Source: Cymbomonas tetramitiformis
Lineage: Eukaryota; Chlorophyta; Pyramimonadophyceae; Pyramimonadales; Pyramimonadaceae
Direction of reading: 5' to 3'
Length of the DNA stretch: 64,000 nt
Assembly (NCBI GenBank): GCA_001247695.2
Contig: LGRX02033513.1
Coordinates: 1-64,000, forward strand
Positions 43,371 to 54,084 of this stretch are shown here, one piece after another. Position numbers and translations under genes: made by a program. A model generated the notes under the pieces. It was given only the letters and a program-made list of their open reading frames with translations, was not told the DNA's origin and did no database searches. Positions within the stretch are counted from its first letter, which is position 1. Each line of letters begins with the position of its first letter.

Positions 43371-44410
43371 GTGCGCGCCCTCTCGCAGCAAACGTGGAAT
43401 CTGACCGTGAAAGTTCAGCGGCTGGAGGCTCACGACGAAGAGAACCCTGCGAAGGATCAAGAGGCGCAATCTGTGACTGCGAAGGCCGAGGCTCTTACTG
43501 AAGACGCGCTTCTGAAGAGAAAGACCAAGGAGGAGCTCAAGGAGCACTTTCCCGATTCAAATCTAGTTCCCAAGTGACCAAACAATTTAGAGCACAGGAA
43601 CATGCCGGCGCCGTACGACGTGTTTGGCACCCGCACTTATGACCAGCTAGCGAAGCTCCCGCAGTCATCGCTCCAGAACGAGCACAAAACCCTGGCGCCC
43701 ATTATGTCCTCCCTCCTCGGCGCAACGGAATTCTCTGAGTACGTGGAGGCTGCGTCAGCGGACCTGGCTCATGGGCGGCTGGAGGAAGCCTTCGACATCA
43801 GACTGGGGCACGCAGCGCAGGGGGCACATCACACCCTCGGCAACCGCCACATGACGCCGCAGTAGCAAGTGGAGCTGGAGGCCAGCCCGGAGACGTTTCT
43901 TGGCGGCATCTGCCAGCCCGGCTGGAACTCCTGGAGGAGAAGATGGATAGCGCTTTCGAGGACGCCATCAGATTCTATGTGGTCGACCTCTGGTCCCGTG
44001 GGTTCGAGGACCTTAGCACCAAGCCAACCCTAGGGAGCGTAGCCTCACGTGGTGCGCGTGGTCACTCGGCGAAGGAGAACCTGAAGAAGAAGGACAGTGA
44101 CCCACACATCTCGATGGGAAAGGCTCTGGCGGGAGAGTGGCACACTCTTCACGAACGCCTTCAATCACAACTGGAGGTATGGCGCGTAGCGGGCGCCAAC
44201 AACACGAAGCTGACCTGCACACGGCAGGGGGTCGCCTGCGATGAGGTCTCGGGCCCTCCTCACCCTTTCGATCACGGAGCTGTGCTCTGGGATGCCACGG
44301 AGGACCAATTCCCCTTCGTGGAAATGGAAGAGGAACGCGGCGACGGGGAAGTGTACAAGAACCACACGACGAGTTCTTGGCGCCGGATACCAACAAGTGG
44401 CATCCGGTGA
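43371..44410 (+). pseudogene. Degenerate ORF cluster, unidentified protein
   Basis: Three plus-strand frames follow each other: 43371-43577 (Lys/Glu-rich, LKRKTKEELKEHFPDSN), 43602-43865 (YDVFGTRTYDQLAKLPQSSL) and 43943-44410 (FYVVDLWSRGFEDL, then HTLHERLQSQLEVWRVAG). The first two share a register, separated by a stop; the third is shifted. The helical, charged character and the flanking repeats would fit a gag-like protein of a decayed retroelement, but no zinc knuckle or pol motif is visible, so the identity is open. Confidence 0.4.
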
Positions 44411-45850
44411 CGGATTTTCGGCGGCTAAGCGTGCACTGCGTGAAGTCAAAATGCAAATTGGAGCCGATCAAACAGTTGTAGCGGTTAGCGAGGAAGAACG
44501 ACCGGATGCTTTTTCATTCTACAATACGTTCGACTCAAGAGCGGGTACCACAGCATCCGAAGCCATACGGGGTTCCAATTGTGCATGTGGTTCGATCAGC
44601 CGGGGAAATCGCATCGGTATTCAGCGCGGCTCTTCGGCTGAAAGGACTCGCCAAGGACATTCGTAAGAGCCATGCGGGCGATGGCGGAGTGCATTCGAGT
44701 TCCGTGGAGTCGAAATTGCTGGCTGCTGAGTGGACGGCAGGGGGGGCTGGAACAGTCCTCCTCGATCATGCTGGTTCAGGTGGCTACATGGACGATTGCC
44801 TGGTCCTCAGCATGAGCATGGGGAAGCCTTGCGGGCTTGTGACCTGGTGATGCCAGTTCGTCATCACTTGGGAATCGCTCAGAATGAGAGGAAGGGCGTC
44901 TGGGAGCCAACCTAGGCGCGGGAGTGATCTGGGGCTGGGAGGACGGCAAGTTCAAGGTGACGTCTCAGCGGATCGGAGCGATCCAAGTGGGTGCGAGAGA
45001 CCAACTGAGCCTGGCGAGAAATCTGCTGAACCTTGCGAGCCGGGGGAGGCCGTAGGTGCCCGCAAGGGAGCTCGTCCGCTTGCCAGCCAGCCTCCCTAGC
45101 GATGGCACCCTCAGGATATTCTTTGCCGAGCTAGAGTCGGTGTTATCTCTATGTGGCTTCGCCGCTAAAGCGGGGCACGATGGTTGTGGGAAGCATGCAC
45201 CCGTACCTCGCCATCAACCACTACCATGCGGACCTGGGGTATGACGAGCAGGTCGATTGTGGGGATGTTGAAAGGGATGGAGTCCGTGTAGGCCTAGAAC
45301 CTTGCACGCGCTCACGCACAGGAGATGGAGCGGCAGTGGCTGCCGGTAGAGGCGGTGGTTGCAGAACACGATACGGAGCTGTTGCAGAGGCCAAGCTTGA
45401 CGAAGGAGAATCTCATTCACCTTCGTTCGAGTGTCTACACGGTGGTGGGAGTTTGCATCTTCGGCCGCGGCCTGAGACGGGTGCAGGGCCGCAGGGGCAG
45501 GATGCGACCGCCGCCCAGAAGCATGCCACGAGTTGTGAAAGGCAAAGGGGCGGCAACGTGCGTGGGAGAAGCTGCTGATCCAAGCGGCGGTGGCGCGGCG
45601 GCTTTTGGAGCTCCTGGCTCGTTGGGAGCCACGGTGGTCGAGCCGCAGGACAGCTACTGGCGGCTCCCCGGGGAGACCCGGGCAACTTGGCCAGGAGCCC
45701 TGGGAGACGAGTTGTGGAAGCAGGCCCTTCGTGTGTGCACGCGTGAAGGCGGACATTCCTCGGGCCCCGGCACTCGCAAGGATGCAACCACTTGTGCTAT
45801 CGGTGCACCGCTTGAGCTTGAGCGGGCGTACTTTGTGGTTCGGCGATGCA
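44411..45850 (+). pseudogene. GC-rich decayed coding-like region interrupted by copia
   Basis: Several overlapping frames (44506-44850, 45153-45578, 45325-45861) have coding-like composition but no recognised domain. After removing the copia element at 45856-53898, one frame continues through 53904 into a plausible protein segment (DDHMWRYYGWLVGLPRPERW), so copia landed in a formerly coding region. Confidence 0.3.
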
Positions 45851-45855
45851 CATGT

Positions 45856-46266
45856 TTTTAGAATTCAGAGTCGGGTAATTTGCAAAAGCAACTGCTAACT
45901 TTCATTATCATAAGATATACCAGTTCGCAGCTCGAAATGCCACGAACATTTGCGCGCCATCATTACTGATTGGCCAGTCTAAGTGAAAGTTCGCTATTTA
46001 TTCAGTTATGACGTGCCACTGCCAGGTTCATAACGACTGCAGTGACACGTCTGCGATGGGCCGTGAACTATTACACACAGTGTCTTGCCGATGGTCATCA
46101 TTTGATCCAACGGCCACGATTAGTTCAGCAGATCTAGATCTAGATCTAAGGGTTTCATAGGGTTTCTTCAGGGTTTCTTCAGGGTTTGATCATCCTGAGT
46201 GCTGTACAGGGCCTAGACAGTCATGCTTTACATCAAACTGATCAGCAGACACTGCAGATTCCAACA
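45856..46266 (-). repeat. 3' LTR of copia element
   Basis: 411 bp, minus-strand TGTTGGAATCTGCAG...CTGAATTCTAAAA. The 3' tip is AA rather than CA. It contains AGATCTAGATCTAGATCT (46131-46148) and a duplicated GGGTTTCTTCA. Confidence 0.94.
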
Positions 46267-46399
46267 CCCCTTCTAAAGGGTGACTGTCTAGTTGTCCTAC
46301 TGCCAGTTCTTGGGAATGGTGCCCCTTCAGTCAGCAATGCCCAGTTCTTGGGATGGTGCCCCTCCAGCTCCAGTCTTTAGGATGGTGCCCCTTCAGTCT

Positions 46400-49300
46400 T
46401 CAGCGGTCTCCACGAGGCAGGTTCATGACACCCAGTCGCTCTCGATGCACACGAAATACAGGGAGTGCCAGGGGCTTGGTCATGATGTCAGCGGTGTTGT
46501 CATCTGTCCCAGTGTATAGCGCCTCTGTGTCCTTGGCCTTGATCAACTCCCTGATGTACATGTTCCTGACCTCGATGTGCTTGGATCTGGAGTTGTTCAC
46601 GTAGTTGGTGGCCAGGTGAATGGCTCCCTGGTTGTCACAGTACATGGGCACTGGCCTGCATATGTCCACCAGGGAGTCCAGCACGTTGAGAACATACTTG
46701 ACTTCACGAGCTCCCTCAGACATAGCGATAATCTCGGCCTCGGTAGTGGATAGGGACACGCTCTTCTGGATCATGGACGAGAATATGATCAGACTCCCAC
46801 ATAGGAATACTGCAATGCCAGAGGTGCTCCTTCTGGTTACCTTGCACCCAGCATAGTCGGAGTCAGTGTAGATGGATAGGGGCAAGGGCCTGCTTGGTCC
46901 AGTACCACCCCCCCCAGGCACTGAAGCAGTGCGCAGCACCAGCTCGTAGTCCTTGGTGCCCTTCAGGTACCTCACCACCTGCTTCAGGGCCATGAAGTGC
47001 TCTGGACCATACGTGGTGCAGAACCTCGAGAGAACCGATACTGCCGCCATTATGTCAGGCCGGCTGCAGCGAGCCACCCACTGCAGCTGCCCCAGGAGAG
47101 CCCTGTAGGGCATAGCTCCCTTGCCATCAGCAGGTTCCAGTGCAGTGCCAGGTGACATTGGCAGGCTCGCTGGCTTGGCATCATCCAGGCCATAGGTACT
47201 GATGATCTGGGTGATATAACCAGACTGGCATAGGTATGCTGTGTCACTCCCCCAGCGCACCCCGATGCCCATGACCAGGTCCAACACTCCAAGATCCTTG
47301 CATGCATACTGCGCATGGAAGGATGACACAAAAGTATCATACCAGGACTTGTCATTGGTGGCCACCAGATAGTCATCGACATAGGCCAAGATGATCACTT
47401 GGAGAGTGGAGTCCCGGATGAAGTACAGGCATGGCTCCACGTCACTTCTCTTCATTCTGGGGTCATACCCCATGATGAATGCATCTGAGGTGTCGAACCA
47501 CTCCTTGCCCGCCTGCTTGAGTCCATATACAGCTTTCAGTAGCTTGGCACACCTGTGCCCCCCATAATCCAGCCCTCGGGGAAGGCGCACATACAGGTCC
47601 TCCTCGAGCACGGAGTTCAGGAAAGCAGTGTCCACGTCCATGTGGTACACTGTGAGGCCCAGGTTGAGGGCGAGGGTAATGACAACTCTCACAGAGGACA
47701 GCTGGGTGCACGGGGCGAAGGTGTCGTAGTAGTCCACGCCATACTCCTGCTTGTTCCCTCGCACACACACTCTGCTCTTCCTCTTCAGCAGCTCCCGGTT
47801 CTTGTCCAACTTGACCTTGAGGACCAGAGACATCTCCAGCAGCTTCACCCCAGTTGGCACGTTCTCCTCATCCAGCATCTGCAGAGCCCCCTTGATCTGC
47901 ACCAGCGCCTCCAGCTCATCCTGAATAGAGCTGAGCCATTCAGCACAGTCAGGCGCTGTCAATACCTGAACATGAGATCTTGGCTCAGTCACCCCTGCAG
48001 GCAGCAGGGCTTCCTGAGCAGCTGGTTTTCCAGTTTCCTGCACACCAAGGCATGTGTGTGTAGGTGGAAATCGAACATCTCCCTCAGGCAGGTCCAACAT
48101 GGTGAAGTTGGTGAGGAGCACCAAGCAGTAGGGTTGAGCATGTGGCCCAAGAGCACGTCCACACACCATGGCTTCCTCGTAGTCCCCCTTCCCTGTCACA
48201 GCGCGCACCTCGGTGAAGAGTGGATAGTGGGCATTGATACTCCCATATGTAGGGCAGTCCCTCAGTAGTGACAGGCGCTCACTGCCTGGCTCGAGATATG
48301 AGCTCAAGCTCACCCAGCACACGTCGTCAGAGGTCTCCACCTTCACAACAGCCACAATCTCGTCACTACCTTCAGGGATGTACACACCCTGCTCCAGCAC
48401 AGCAGTCTTCAACAGCGTAGGCGGAGGATCCATGTAGGGCGCATCCAGAGTGGTGGCCATGAAGTTGGTCTTGAGAGGGGTCACTGCAGAAGGGTCCCAT
48501 GAGGTGATCACCTTACCCAGCGTGTCCAGCTTCTCCGAGAAGGTAACCATACCAGAGTTGACCACCTTGCCAGCATCACAATCATATAGTAGATAGGCAG
48601 ATGACACCTCTGAGTGTCCAACATATCTGATCTCACGTGCCCGGTTGCTGAGCTTGTGTTCACGGACCGTGGGGTCAATGAAGGGATAGGCCCTGCATCC
48701 AAATATCCGTAACTGGGACAGGTCAGCGTGCTTGTTCCTGGTAAGGTAGTAGGATGAAGTCCACCCCAGAGCCTTGCGGAACGTGCGGTTGAGGATGTAC
48801 ACTGCATGGCGGGTGGCCAGAGGCCACATACTTGAACCAAACCCAGAGGTCAGCAGAAGTGCTCTGGCCATAGCTTGCACATCTCGGTGTGACCTCTCCA
48901 CCCTCGCCTGGTTCTCGTGCAGGTACGGTGAGCCATGCCTCTGCTCAATCCCATGTTCCTCACAGAAGGCTGCAGTCTGTCCAGCTATCATGGTGCTGTC
49001 GCCATCGGTGTGGAGCACCATGTGGTACTCACTGGATAGGCCCATGGTGCTCCTCAGGCGCTTCACCTCCTTCAGATATTGCTGGAAGGTCTGGAGGTAG
49101 TCCGACTTGACCTTCAGGTAGAAGATGGATATCCATGTAGTGCAGTCATCAACAAATAGTGCAAACCACCTGAACCCCCCAGCACTGACCCTGAAAGGCC
49201 CACAGGTATCTGACCACACAAGATTGCCCAGCTCTTTGGACAGCTCCCTCCCTGTGGGCTTCACAGTAGGCCGGATGGCTTTGGTCAGCCTGCAGGCAAT

Positions 49301-52300
49301 GCACCTTTCGGGGCAATGCTGCACGGGGCTGCCAGAGTACTGTGACTCGGTGATACTCATAGGGACACTCTGAGCAAACATGTGGTCAACAGACTTGTCA
49401 CCAATGTGGCCCAGTCTTACATGTTGCAGCATCTTGATGTCAAGTCGCTCCGTGGTGTGCGAGTCCTTGAAAAGCACCACTACTGGCCACTTGATGTCCT
49501 CGATCCACACACGATCCTCTCCACAGGGATCCAGGTTGGCTACATTATAGCATGACTCCCGTGGTGCAGAAAAGATCCTAGCACCAACAGGGTATTCATG
49601 AATGATGTCAAACTGAGAGACCAGACTCCACCAGCTCGCTGTAACCCATTTAGGTAATATGAGCATGAACTTGGTGTTAGAGGGGTCTCTGGCGAAGTCA
49701 GCGAGGGCCTTCTGGAGACACCGTAGAATAATGTCGTGGTCAAACGGTGGGTTCCCATAGCACTGCTTGCCAGCCCAGTCCTTGTCAAAGCATGAGTCAG
49801 TGATGGTACAGTGGTGCTCCAGGATGTGGTTGTCATCAGAGGAAAATAGCTCCAGGAGAAAAGGACCATGAGTGGTGAAGTGAGGCTTGGTGTCCTCAAA
49901 CTTCCAGTCAGAACGGTCTCGTTGATCGTCAGTATGTGTCACAGCACAGGCTAGATGTGTATCCAGAGTGCCATATGTGTCTTCATGCATAATATACTGG
50001 TTGCCAACTCTGGCAAAGGAGAACACAACCCCCCCTTTGGATAAAGTTCTAGCCCCAAAGTCCACACTGAAACCTGCATCCTCCAGGGCCACCACAGATA
50101 AAAGGTTGAAGGGCTGACCAGGTATGCAGTGCGTGTCCATGAACCGCAGCCCAACTACACGCCCAGACTCCACATCCCTCTTGGCAAAGGTCACTGAGCC
50201 ACTGCCAGAGGAGTCCACAGACTGACTCTGCACCACACTGAAAGTCTCACAGGCTGTAGTATCATAGTCCGCATTAAACATGTGAACAGAGTTGAAAATG
50301 TGCTTGGTGGCACCACTGTCAATAACAGCACTCTTGCCCCCATCAGACCGAGTGCGACCGCCACCAGCACGCACACCACATGCCACCTGAGCATGGCAGA
50401 AGTCCACCTCCTCGATAAGGCCATCACATGCATCACCACAGCAGTCCTCACAGTTGTCCTCATAATAGTCACTGGGGAGCAGACCCACAGTGCAGATGGG
50501 AACCCTGCAAGGCTGAGAAAGTAGTCCAGAGGCCCAATCATCAGAGGGGTCATAACCCACTCCTTCAACGGGCTGCCCAAGGTCCACAGAGTCCTCCCCC
50601 TCGTCTAAGTGCCCATGGTACACACCCTCCTCCTCCTCGTCAGAGTCAGAGGCATCCTCCAGATCTGGTAGAGAATCACCACAATCTGAGGCAGAGTCCG
50701 AACCTGAAGTGAGGCCAGGAGCCTCTACAGCAGAGGCACTGCCAGGCAGCTCAGAGACAGAGAGAGGATCAGGCATACAGCTGTCCCCCATTGGGTGGTA
50801 AGACCAGGAATCCCGGTCTCCAAAAAGCTGATCATAATTAGGTGAGCCCACCATATCAGCAGAGCCAGAATCACCTGTCACTGGCCCCTCCTCCTCCTCG
50901 TCAGAGTCAGAGGCATCTTCTAAGTCTGGCAGGGAATCATCACCATCCGAGTCATCGTCCGAGGACTCATCGACACCCCACCCCTCATCGAAGGACAGCA
51001 TGCCTGCATAGTGCTGCACCACCCGTACCAAGGCTCTAGTGGCCTTCCCGAGTTCAGAGGCCCAGCTGTGCAGGTCCTCAAGCGAGGTGCGCACCATCAC
51101 GGACTCCAGCTTCAGCAATATATCCATGTCATCTGTAAGCTGCCTGATGAGGTTGCGCTGGTAGAGGATCACCCCGAGACTGACAGTACACTCAACACCA
51201 CGAGGAAGGGTAGTGCCCCTGTCAAGTATGTCACAAGCACGAAGGTATATCTCCACAGTCCCAGCCATCATGATAGAATGCCACTGCTGCAACTCAGGCT
51301 TGAACCATAATTGCCTGGGGGATATCTGAAAAATGCCACCCAGGTGTTGGTCACGTCCACAATCCCACTGGGCCTGTGTCCTCTTCAGACGAGCCTTGTC
51401 AGGGAAGAAGGCAGTAAGGACATCAATGTAGACCCACGAGTCATAAACAGGCACAACCTTGGCGCTGTGATTATGCTTGCTGGGGACGTAGCAGTGGTGC
51501 TTCTTCCTGGTCCTGCGAGGAGGGCACCCCACTGAAGACAACTCCACACGAGGTGCACTCACAGTGCCCTCATTGTCCTCGGTGCACCCATCAGTGGCAT
51601 GGGACACAACGAGCTCAGGCTCGCCCACGTCCACCAGGACAGAGTAGTAATTGAACACCGGGAGCTCATAGGGCTGGGACTCCACAGGTACAGAGCCTCG
51701 ACCACATATCCAATGCTCGCACTGGGCCAAACTGGAAGGCAGTGACCCAGAGATGCTGAGTCTGAGTTTAGCAGAGTCATTCTCAAAGGTGTTCCAGCGC
51801 CATGCAGCCTCACGGGCAGCTCTCTCCCAGTGAGTGAATAAAGTCCCACCATTATCAGAGTGCTTCTCCATCTCGCCAGCAGTGTGGGGCACAACACTCG
51901 CACCTGACTCTGAGCTGAGGGCAGAGTGTTCACCTTCCAGAAATTCACACAACGAGAACTCCTGGTACGTTGACAGCTGGCTCGAAGTCGGACAAGAGGT
52001 CAGCGAGCCAGAGATGCTATCACAACCAGATTCCAACAGCCCAGAACCGTAGTGACTGGAATATATATCTTCACCAGCCTCGTCCAGACCAGGGTGCAAG
52101 TCAGATGTACTCGCCTCCCGAATAGCGAAGGCGACCTCACCAGCTTCTTCCAGTCCAGGATAAAGCTCAGATTTCCCAGCTGCAGCGCCAAGATGTCCAC
52201 CAGGCTTCGGTAAGCTACCATTCTTCTCGTAGTCAGCCACTCTCTTGAGAACCGCCTCCTTGGCGGTCGCCGTAGCCTTCTTGAGGAAAGCCTCCCGCTT

Positions 52301-53404
52301 CTCGACGTTCTTGATGAAGCAGTCCTTAGCAGAGTGCCCGCGTCTGTGACACACAGGGCACGGCACCTTGACAGCCAGCTGCTTCCTCTTCCCCTCCTCC
52401 TGCCTGCGCCTGTCGTCAGCGATGGCACCAGCAGTCTCATATTGAGTCTGCAGTGCGTGGGCAGTTTGCGCTACACCAGCGCGCGGAGCGAGTATGGTGT
52501 CGTAGTGAGATGCTACCTGGGCCGACAGCACACTCACGGTCGGCATGGCCTCAGACATAAATTTGGACTTGACGAGCATATAGTCCGGGTGCAGTCGTAC
52601 AATAGCCATGGCAGTAAAGATGGTCTCAACTGTCTCCATACACAGAGGCTTGCCAGAAGGCGTAACGCGCGTATTCGCGGAGTATTCGCGTATACGACGA
52701 ATTGCCTCCCTCGACTCCAAAAACGTGGGGAGAGGAGGAGCAAGTCTCGAGAGTTGATTCGGTAGCGACAGCAGCTTGTCCACCTGAGTGATGAAGTAGA
52801 CAGCGCTGGTGTCGTGTCGCAATTGGGCCAGTTCTCGCCAAGCTCCGTGACCGTCAGAATACTCTTCGTAGCTACGAACAAGAGCGTTCGCAGTACCCGT
52901 GGTAACGCGGCAGAGGAAGTCATAAAACAGTTGATTCGCTTCCTCAAGATAATGTTTATCCTCCCTCACCTCTTGGAGCGGAGTAGACGCCATAAGCAAC
53001 AATGCTAGAGAAGGGTGGCGGCAAGACGGCTTAATTCTCGAACAAAACTCGTCCCAATGTCCTTCCTGGTCAGTTTTACCAGAAAAGTGCGAGTCCGCGG
53101 TAAGCCCCTTAGTCATATAAGAAAGACTAGGCAAAGGACGTTGCCCACTAACGGGCGACAAAAGTAGATGCTTGTCCTCAGGGACAGGAGCGGCGTTGAG
53201 GCCTGGTTGATGAAGGTTGCTCAGGCTGTGGAGCTGAGCACTCAAACCTTTCACCATATCCTTAAGCGCCGAGATATCCTCCTGCTGGTTACTCAGCATA
53301 ACATCTCGCGAAGTCGACTCGCCAGAGTAGGACACTTCATACTCTGGCGCGCTACCAGCAGGTGGCGGTGTCGCAGCTTGGCTGTAGCTCTTCCCTTTGA
53401 CCAT
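46400..53404 (-). CDS. gag-pol: Copia Gag-Pol polyprotein, 2334 aa, with methyltransferase-like insert
   Basis: Order in residues. Gag with a zinc knuckle CPVCHRRGHSAKDC (349-362). A spacer of ~650 residues with two copies of SLPDLEDASDSDEEEEG. Protease with VIDSGATKHIF (DSGA 1029-1032). A segment with GNPPF (NPPF 1218-1221) and LPKW (1250-1253), resembling Dam/PCIF1-type adenine methyltransferases. Integrase with an HHCC finger (~1328-1380, CIACRLTK) and DDE residues (VWSDTCGPF, LHTDGDST, ENQARVERSH). RT with DVDTAFLNSVLEEDLYV, AVYGLKQAGKEW and YVDD (2008-2011). RNase H with YTDSDYAG, STTEAEIIAM and YCDNQGAIHL. PR-INT-RT-RH is copia order. Typical copia polyproteins are ~1300-1450 residues, so this one is unusually long. 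The start is the first ATG, 83 nt after the 5' LTR. Confidence 0.93.
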   Translation of the reverse strand: MVKGKSYSQAATPPPAGSAPEYEVSYSGESTSRDVMLSNQQEDISALKDMVKGLSAQLHSLSNLHQPGLNAAPVPEDKHLLLSPVSGQRPLPSLSYMTKGLTADSHFSGKTDQEGHWDEFCSRIKPSCRHPSLALLLMASTPLQEVREDKHYLEEANQLFYDFLCRVTTGTANALVRSYEEYSDGHGAWRELAQLRHDTSAVYFITQVDKLLSLPNQLSRLAPPLPTFLESREAIRRIREYSANTRVTPSGKPLCMETVETIFTAMAIVRLHPDYMLVKSKFMSEAMPTVSVLSAQVASHYDTILAPRAGVAQTAHALQTQYETAGAIADDRRRQEEGKRKQLAVKVPCPVCHRRGHSAKDCFIKNVEKREAFLKKATATAKEAVLKRVADYEKNGSLPKPGGHLGAAAGKSELYPGLEEAGEVAFAIREASTSDLHPGLDEAGEDIYSSHYGSGLLESGCDSISGSLTSCPTSSQLSTYQEFSLCEFLEGEHSALSSESGASVVPHTAGEMEKHSDNGGTLFTHWERAAREAAWRWNTFENDSAKLRLSISGSLPSSLAQCEHWICGRGSVPVESQPYELPVFNYYSVLVDVGEPELVVSHATDGCTEDNEGTVSAPRVELSSVGCPPRRTRKKHHCYVPSKHNHSAKVVPVYDSWVYIDVLTAFFPDKARLKRTQAQWDCGRDQHLGGIFQISPRQLWFKPELQQWHSIMMAGTVEIYLRACDILDRGTTLPRGVECTVSLGVILYQRNLIRQLTDDMDILLKLESVMVRTSLEDLHSWASELGKATRALVRVVQHYAGMLSFDEGWGVDESSDDDSDGDDSLPDLEDASDSDEEEEGPVTGDSGSADMVGSPNYDQLFGDRDSWSYHPMGDSCMPDPLSVSELPGSASAVEAPGLTSGSDSASDCGDSLPDLEDASDSDEEEEGVYHGHLDEGEDSVDLGQPVEGVGYDPSDDWASGLLSQPCRVPICTVGLLPSDYYEDNCEDCCGDACDGLIEEVDFCHAQVACGVRAGGGRTRSDGGKSAVIDSGATKHIFNSVHMFNADYDTTACETFSVVQSQSVDSSGSGSVTFAKRDVESGRVVGLRFMDTHCIPGQPFNLLSVVALEDAGFSVDFGARTLSKGGVVFSFARVGNQYIMHEDTYGTLDTHLACAVTHTDDQRDRSDWKFEDTKPHFTTHGPFLLELFSSDDNHILEHHCTITDSCFDKDWAGKQCYGNPPFDHDIILRCLQKALADFARDPSNTKFMLILPKWVTASWWSLVSQFDIIHEYPVGARIFSAPRESCYNVANLDPCGEDRVWIEDIKWPVVVLFKDSHTTERLDIKMLQHVRLGHIGDKSVDHMFAQSVPMSITESQYSGSPVQHCPERCIACRLTKAIRPTVKPTGRELSKELGNLVWSDTCGPFRVSAGGFRWFALFVDDCTTWISIFYLKVKSDYLQTFQQYLKEVKRLRSTMGLSSEYHMVLHTDGDSTMIAGQTAAFCEEHGIEQRHGSPYLHENQARVERSHRDVQAMARALLLTSGFGSSMWPLATRHAVYILNRTFRKALGWTSSYYLTRNKHADLSQLRIFGCRAYPFIDPTVREHKLSNRAREIRYVGHSEVSSAYLLYDCDAGKVVNSGMVTFSEKLDTLGKVITSWDPSAVTPLKTNFMATTLDAPYMDPPPTLLKTAVLEQGVYIPEGSDEIVAVVKVETSDDVCWVSLSSYLEPGSERLSLLRDCPTYGSINAHYPLFTEVRAVTGKGDYEEAMVCGRALGPHAQPYCLVLLTNFTMLDLPEGDVRFPPTHTCLGVQETGKPAAQEALLPAGVTEPRSHVQVLTAPDCAEWLSSIQDELEALVQIKGALQMLDEENVPTGVKLLEMSLVLKVKLDKNRELLKRKSRVCVRGNKQEYGVDYYDTFAPCTQLSSVRVVITLALNLGLTVYHMDVDTAFLNSVLEEDLYVRLPRGLDYGGHRCAKLLKAVYGLKQAGKEWFDTSDAFIMGYDPRMKRSDVEPCLYFIRDSTLQVIILAYVDDYLVATNDKSWYDTFVSSFHAQYACKDLGVLDLVMGIGVRWGSDTAYLCQSGYITQIISTYGLDDAKPASLPMSPGTALEPADGKGAMPYRALLGQLQWVARCSRPDIMAAVSVLSRFCTTYGPEHFMALKQVVRYLKGTKDYELVLRTASVPGGGGTGPSRPLPLSIYTDSDYAGCKVTRRSTSGIAVFLCGSLIIFSSMIQKSVSLSTTEAEIIAMSEGAREVKYVLNVLDSLVDICRPVPMYCDNQGAIHLATNYVNNSRSKHIEVRNMYIRELIKAKDTEALYTGTDDNTADIMTKPLALPVFRVHRERLGVMNLPRGDR

Positions 53405-53487
53405 AGTGAATTCTCTTACGCGCAGCGGAAAATTTGCGTGATAAACAAAAATGGATCCTCACTTACAACGTAAGTGGGCCCATAACC

Positions 53488-53898
53488 TTTTAGGATTCAG
53501 AGTCGGGTAATTTGCAAAAGCAACTGCTAACTTTCATTATCATAAGATATACCAGTTCGCAGCTCGAAACGCCACGAACATTTGCGCGCCATCATTACTG
53601 ATTGGCCAGTCTAAGTGAAAGTTCGCTATTTATTCAGTTATGACGTGCCACTGCCAGGTTCATAACGACTGCAGTGACACGTCTGCGATGGGCCGTGAAC
53701 TATTACACACAGTGTCTTGCCGATGGTCATCATTTGATCCAACGGCCACGATTAGTTCAGCAGATCTAGATCTAGATCTAAGGGTTTCATAGGGTTTCTT
53801 CAGGGTTTCTTCAGGGTTTGATCATCCTGAGTGCTGTACAGGGCCTAGACAGTCATGCTTTACATCAAACTGATCAGCAGACACTGCAGATTCCAACA
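53488..53898 (-). repeat. 5' LTR of copia element
   Basis: 411 bp, ~99.5% identical to the 3' LTR; directly followed on the minus strand by the half-tRNA primer site. Confidence 0.94.
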
Positions 53899-54084
53899 CA
53901 TGTACCTTGCTCCAATGGCAGCATCGGATGACCACATGTGGAGATATTATGGCTGGCTGGTTGGGCTGCCACGCCCAGAAAGATGGTGCCCTTGCTCGGG
54001 GATCCTTCTCAAAAGTGTAATGCCTGCAAATGTGTGTTGCATGGCAAAGTCGATGTCCGCGATTAAAGGAAATGTCTAGATTCG

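Larger units (their letters stand above)
45856..53898 (-). mobile_element. Complete Ty1/copia LTR retrotransposon
   Basis: 411-bp LTRs at 45856-46266 and 53488-53898 differ at two positions I could find. A 5-bp target duplication CATGT lies at 45851-45855 and 53899-53903. The primer site GGTTATGGGCCCAC (53474-53487 on minus) directly follows the 5' LTR and is the known copia-type complement to the anticodon arm of initiator tRNA-Met (half-tRNA priming). A polypurine tract (AGAAGGGG on minus, 46267-46274) abuts the 3' LTR. A single uninterrupted gag-pol frame is present, so this copy looks young and possibly active. Confidence 0.96.
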
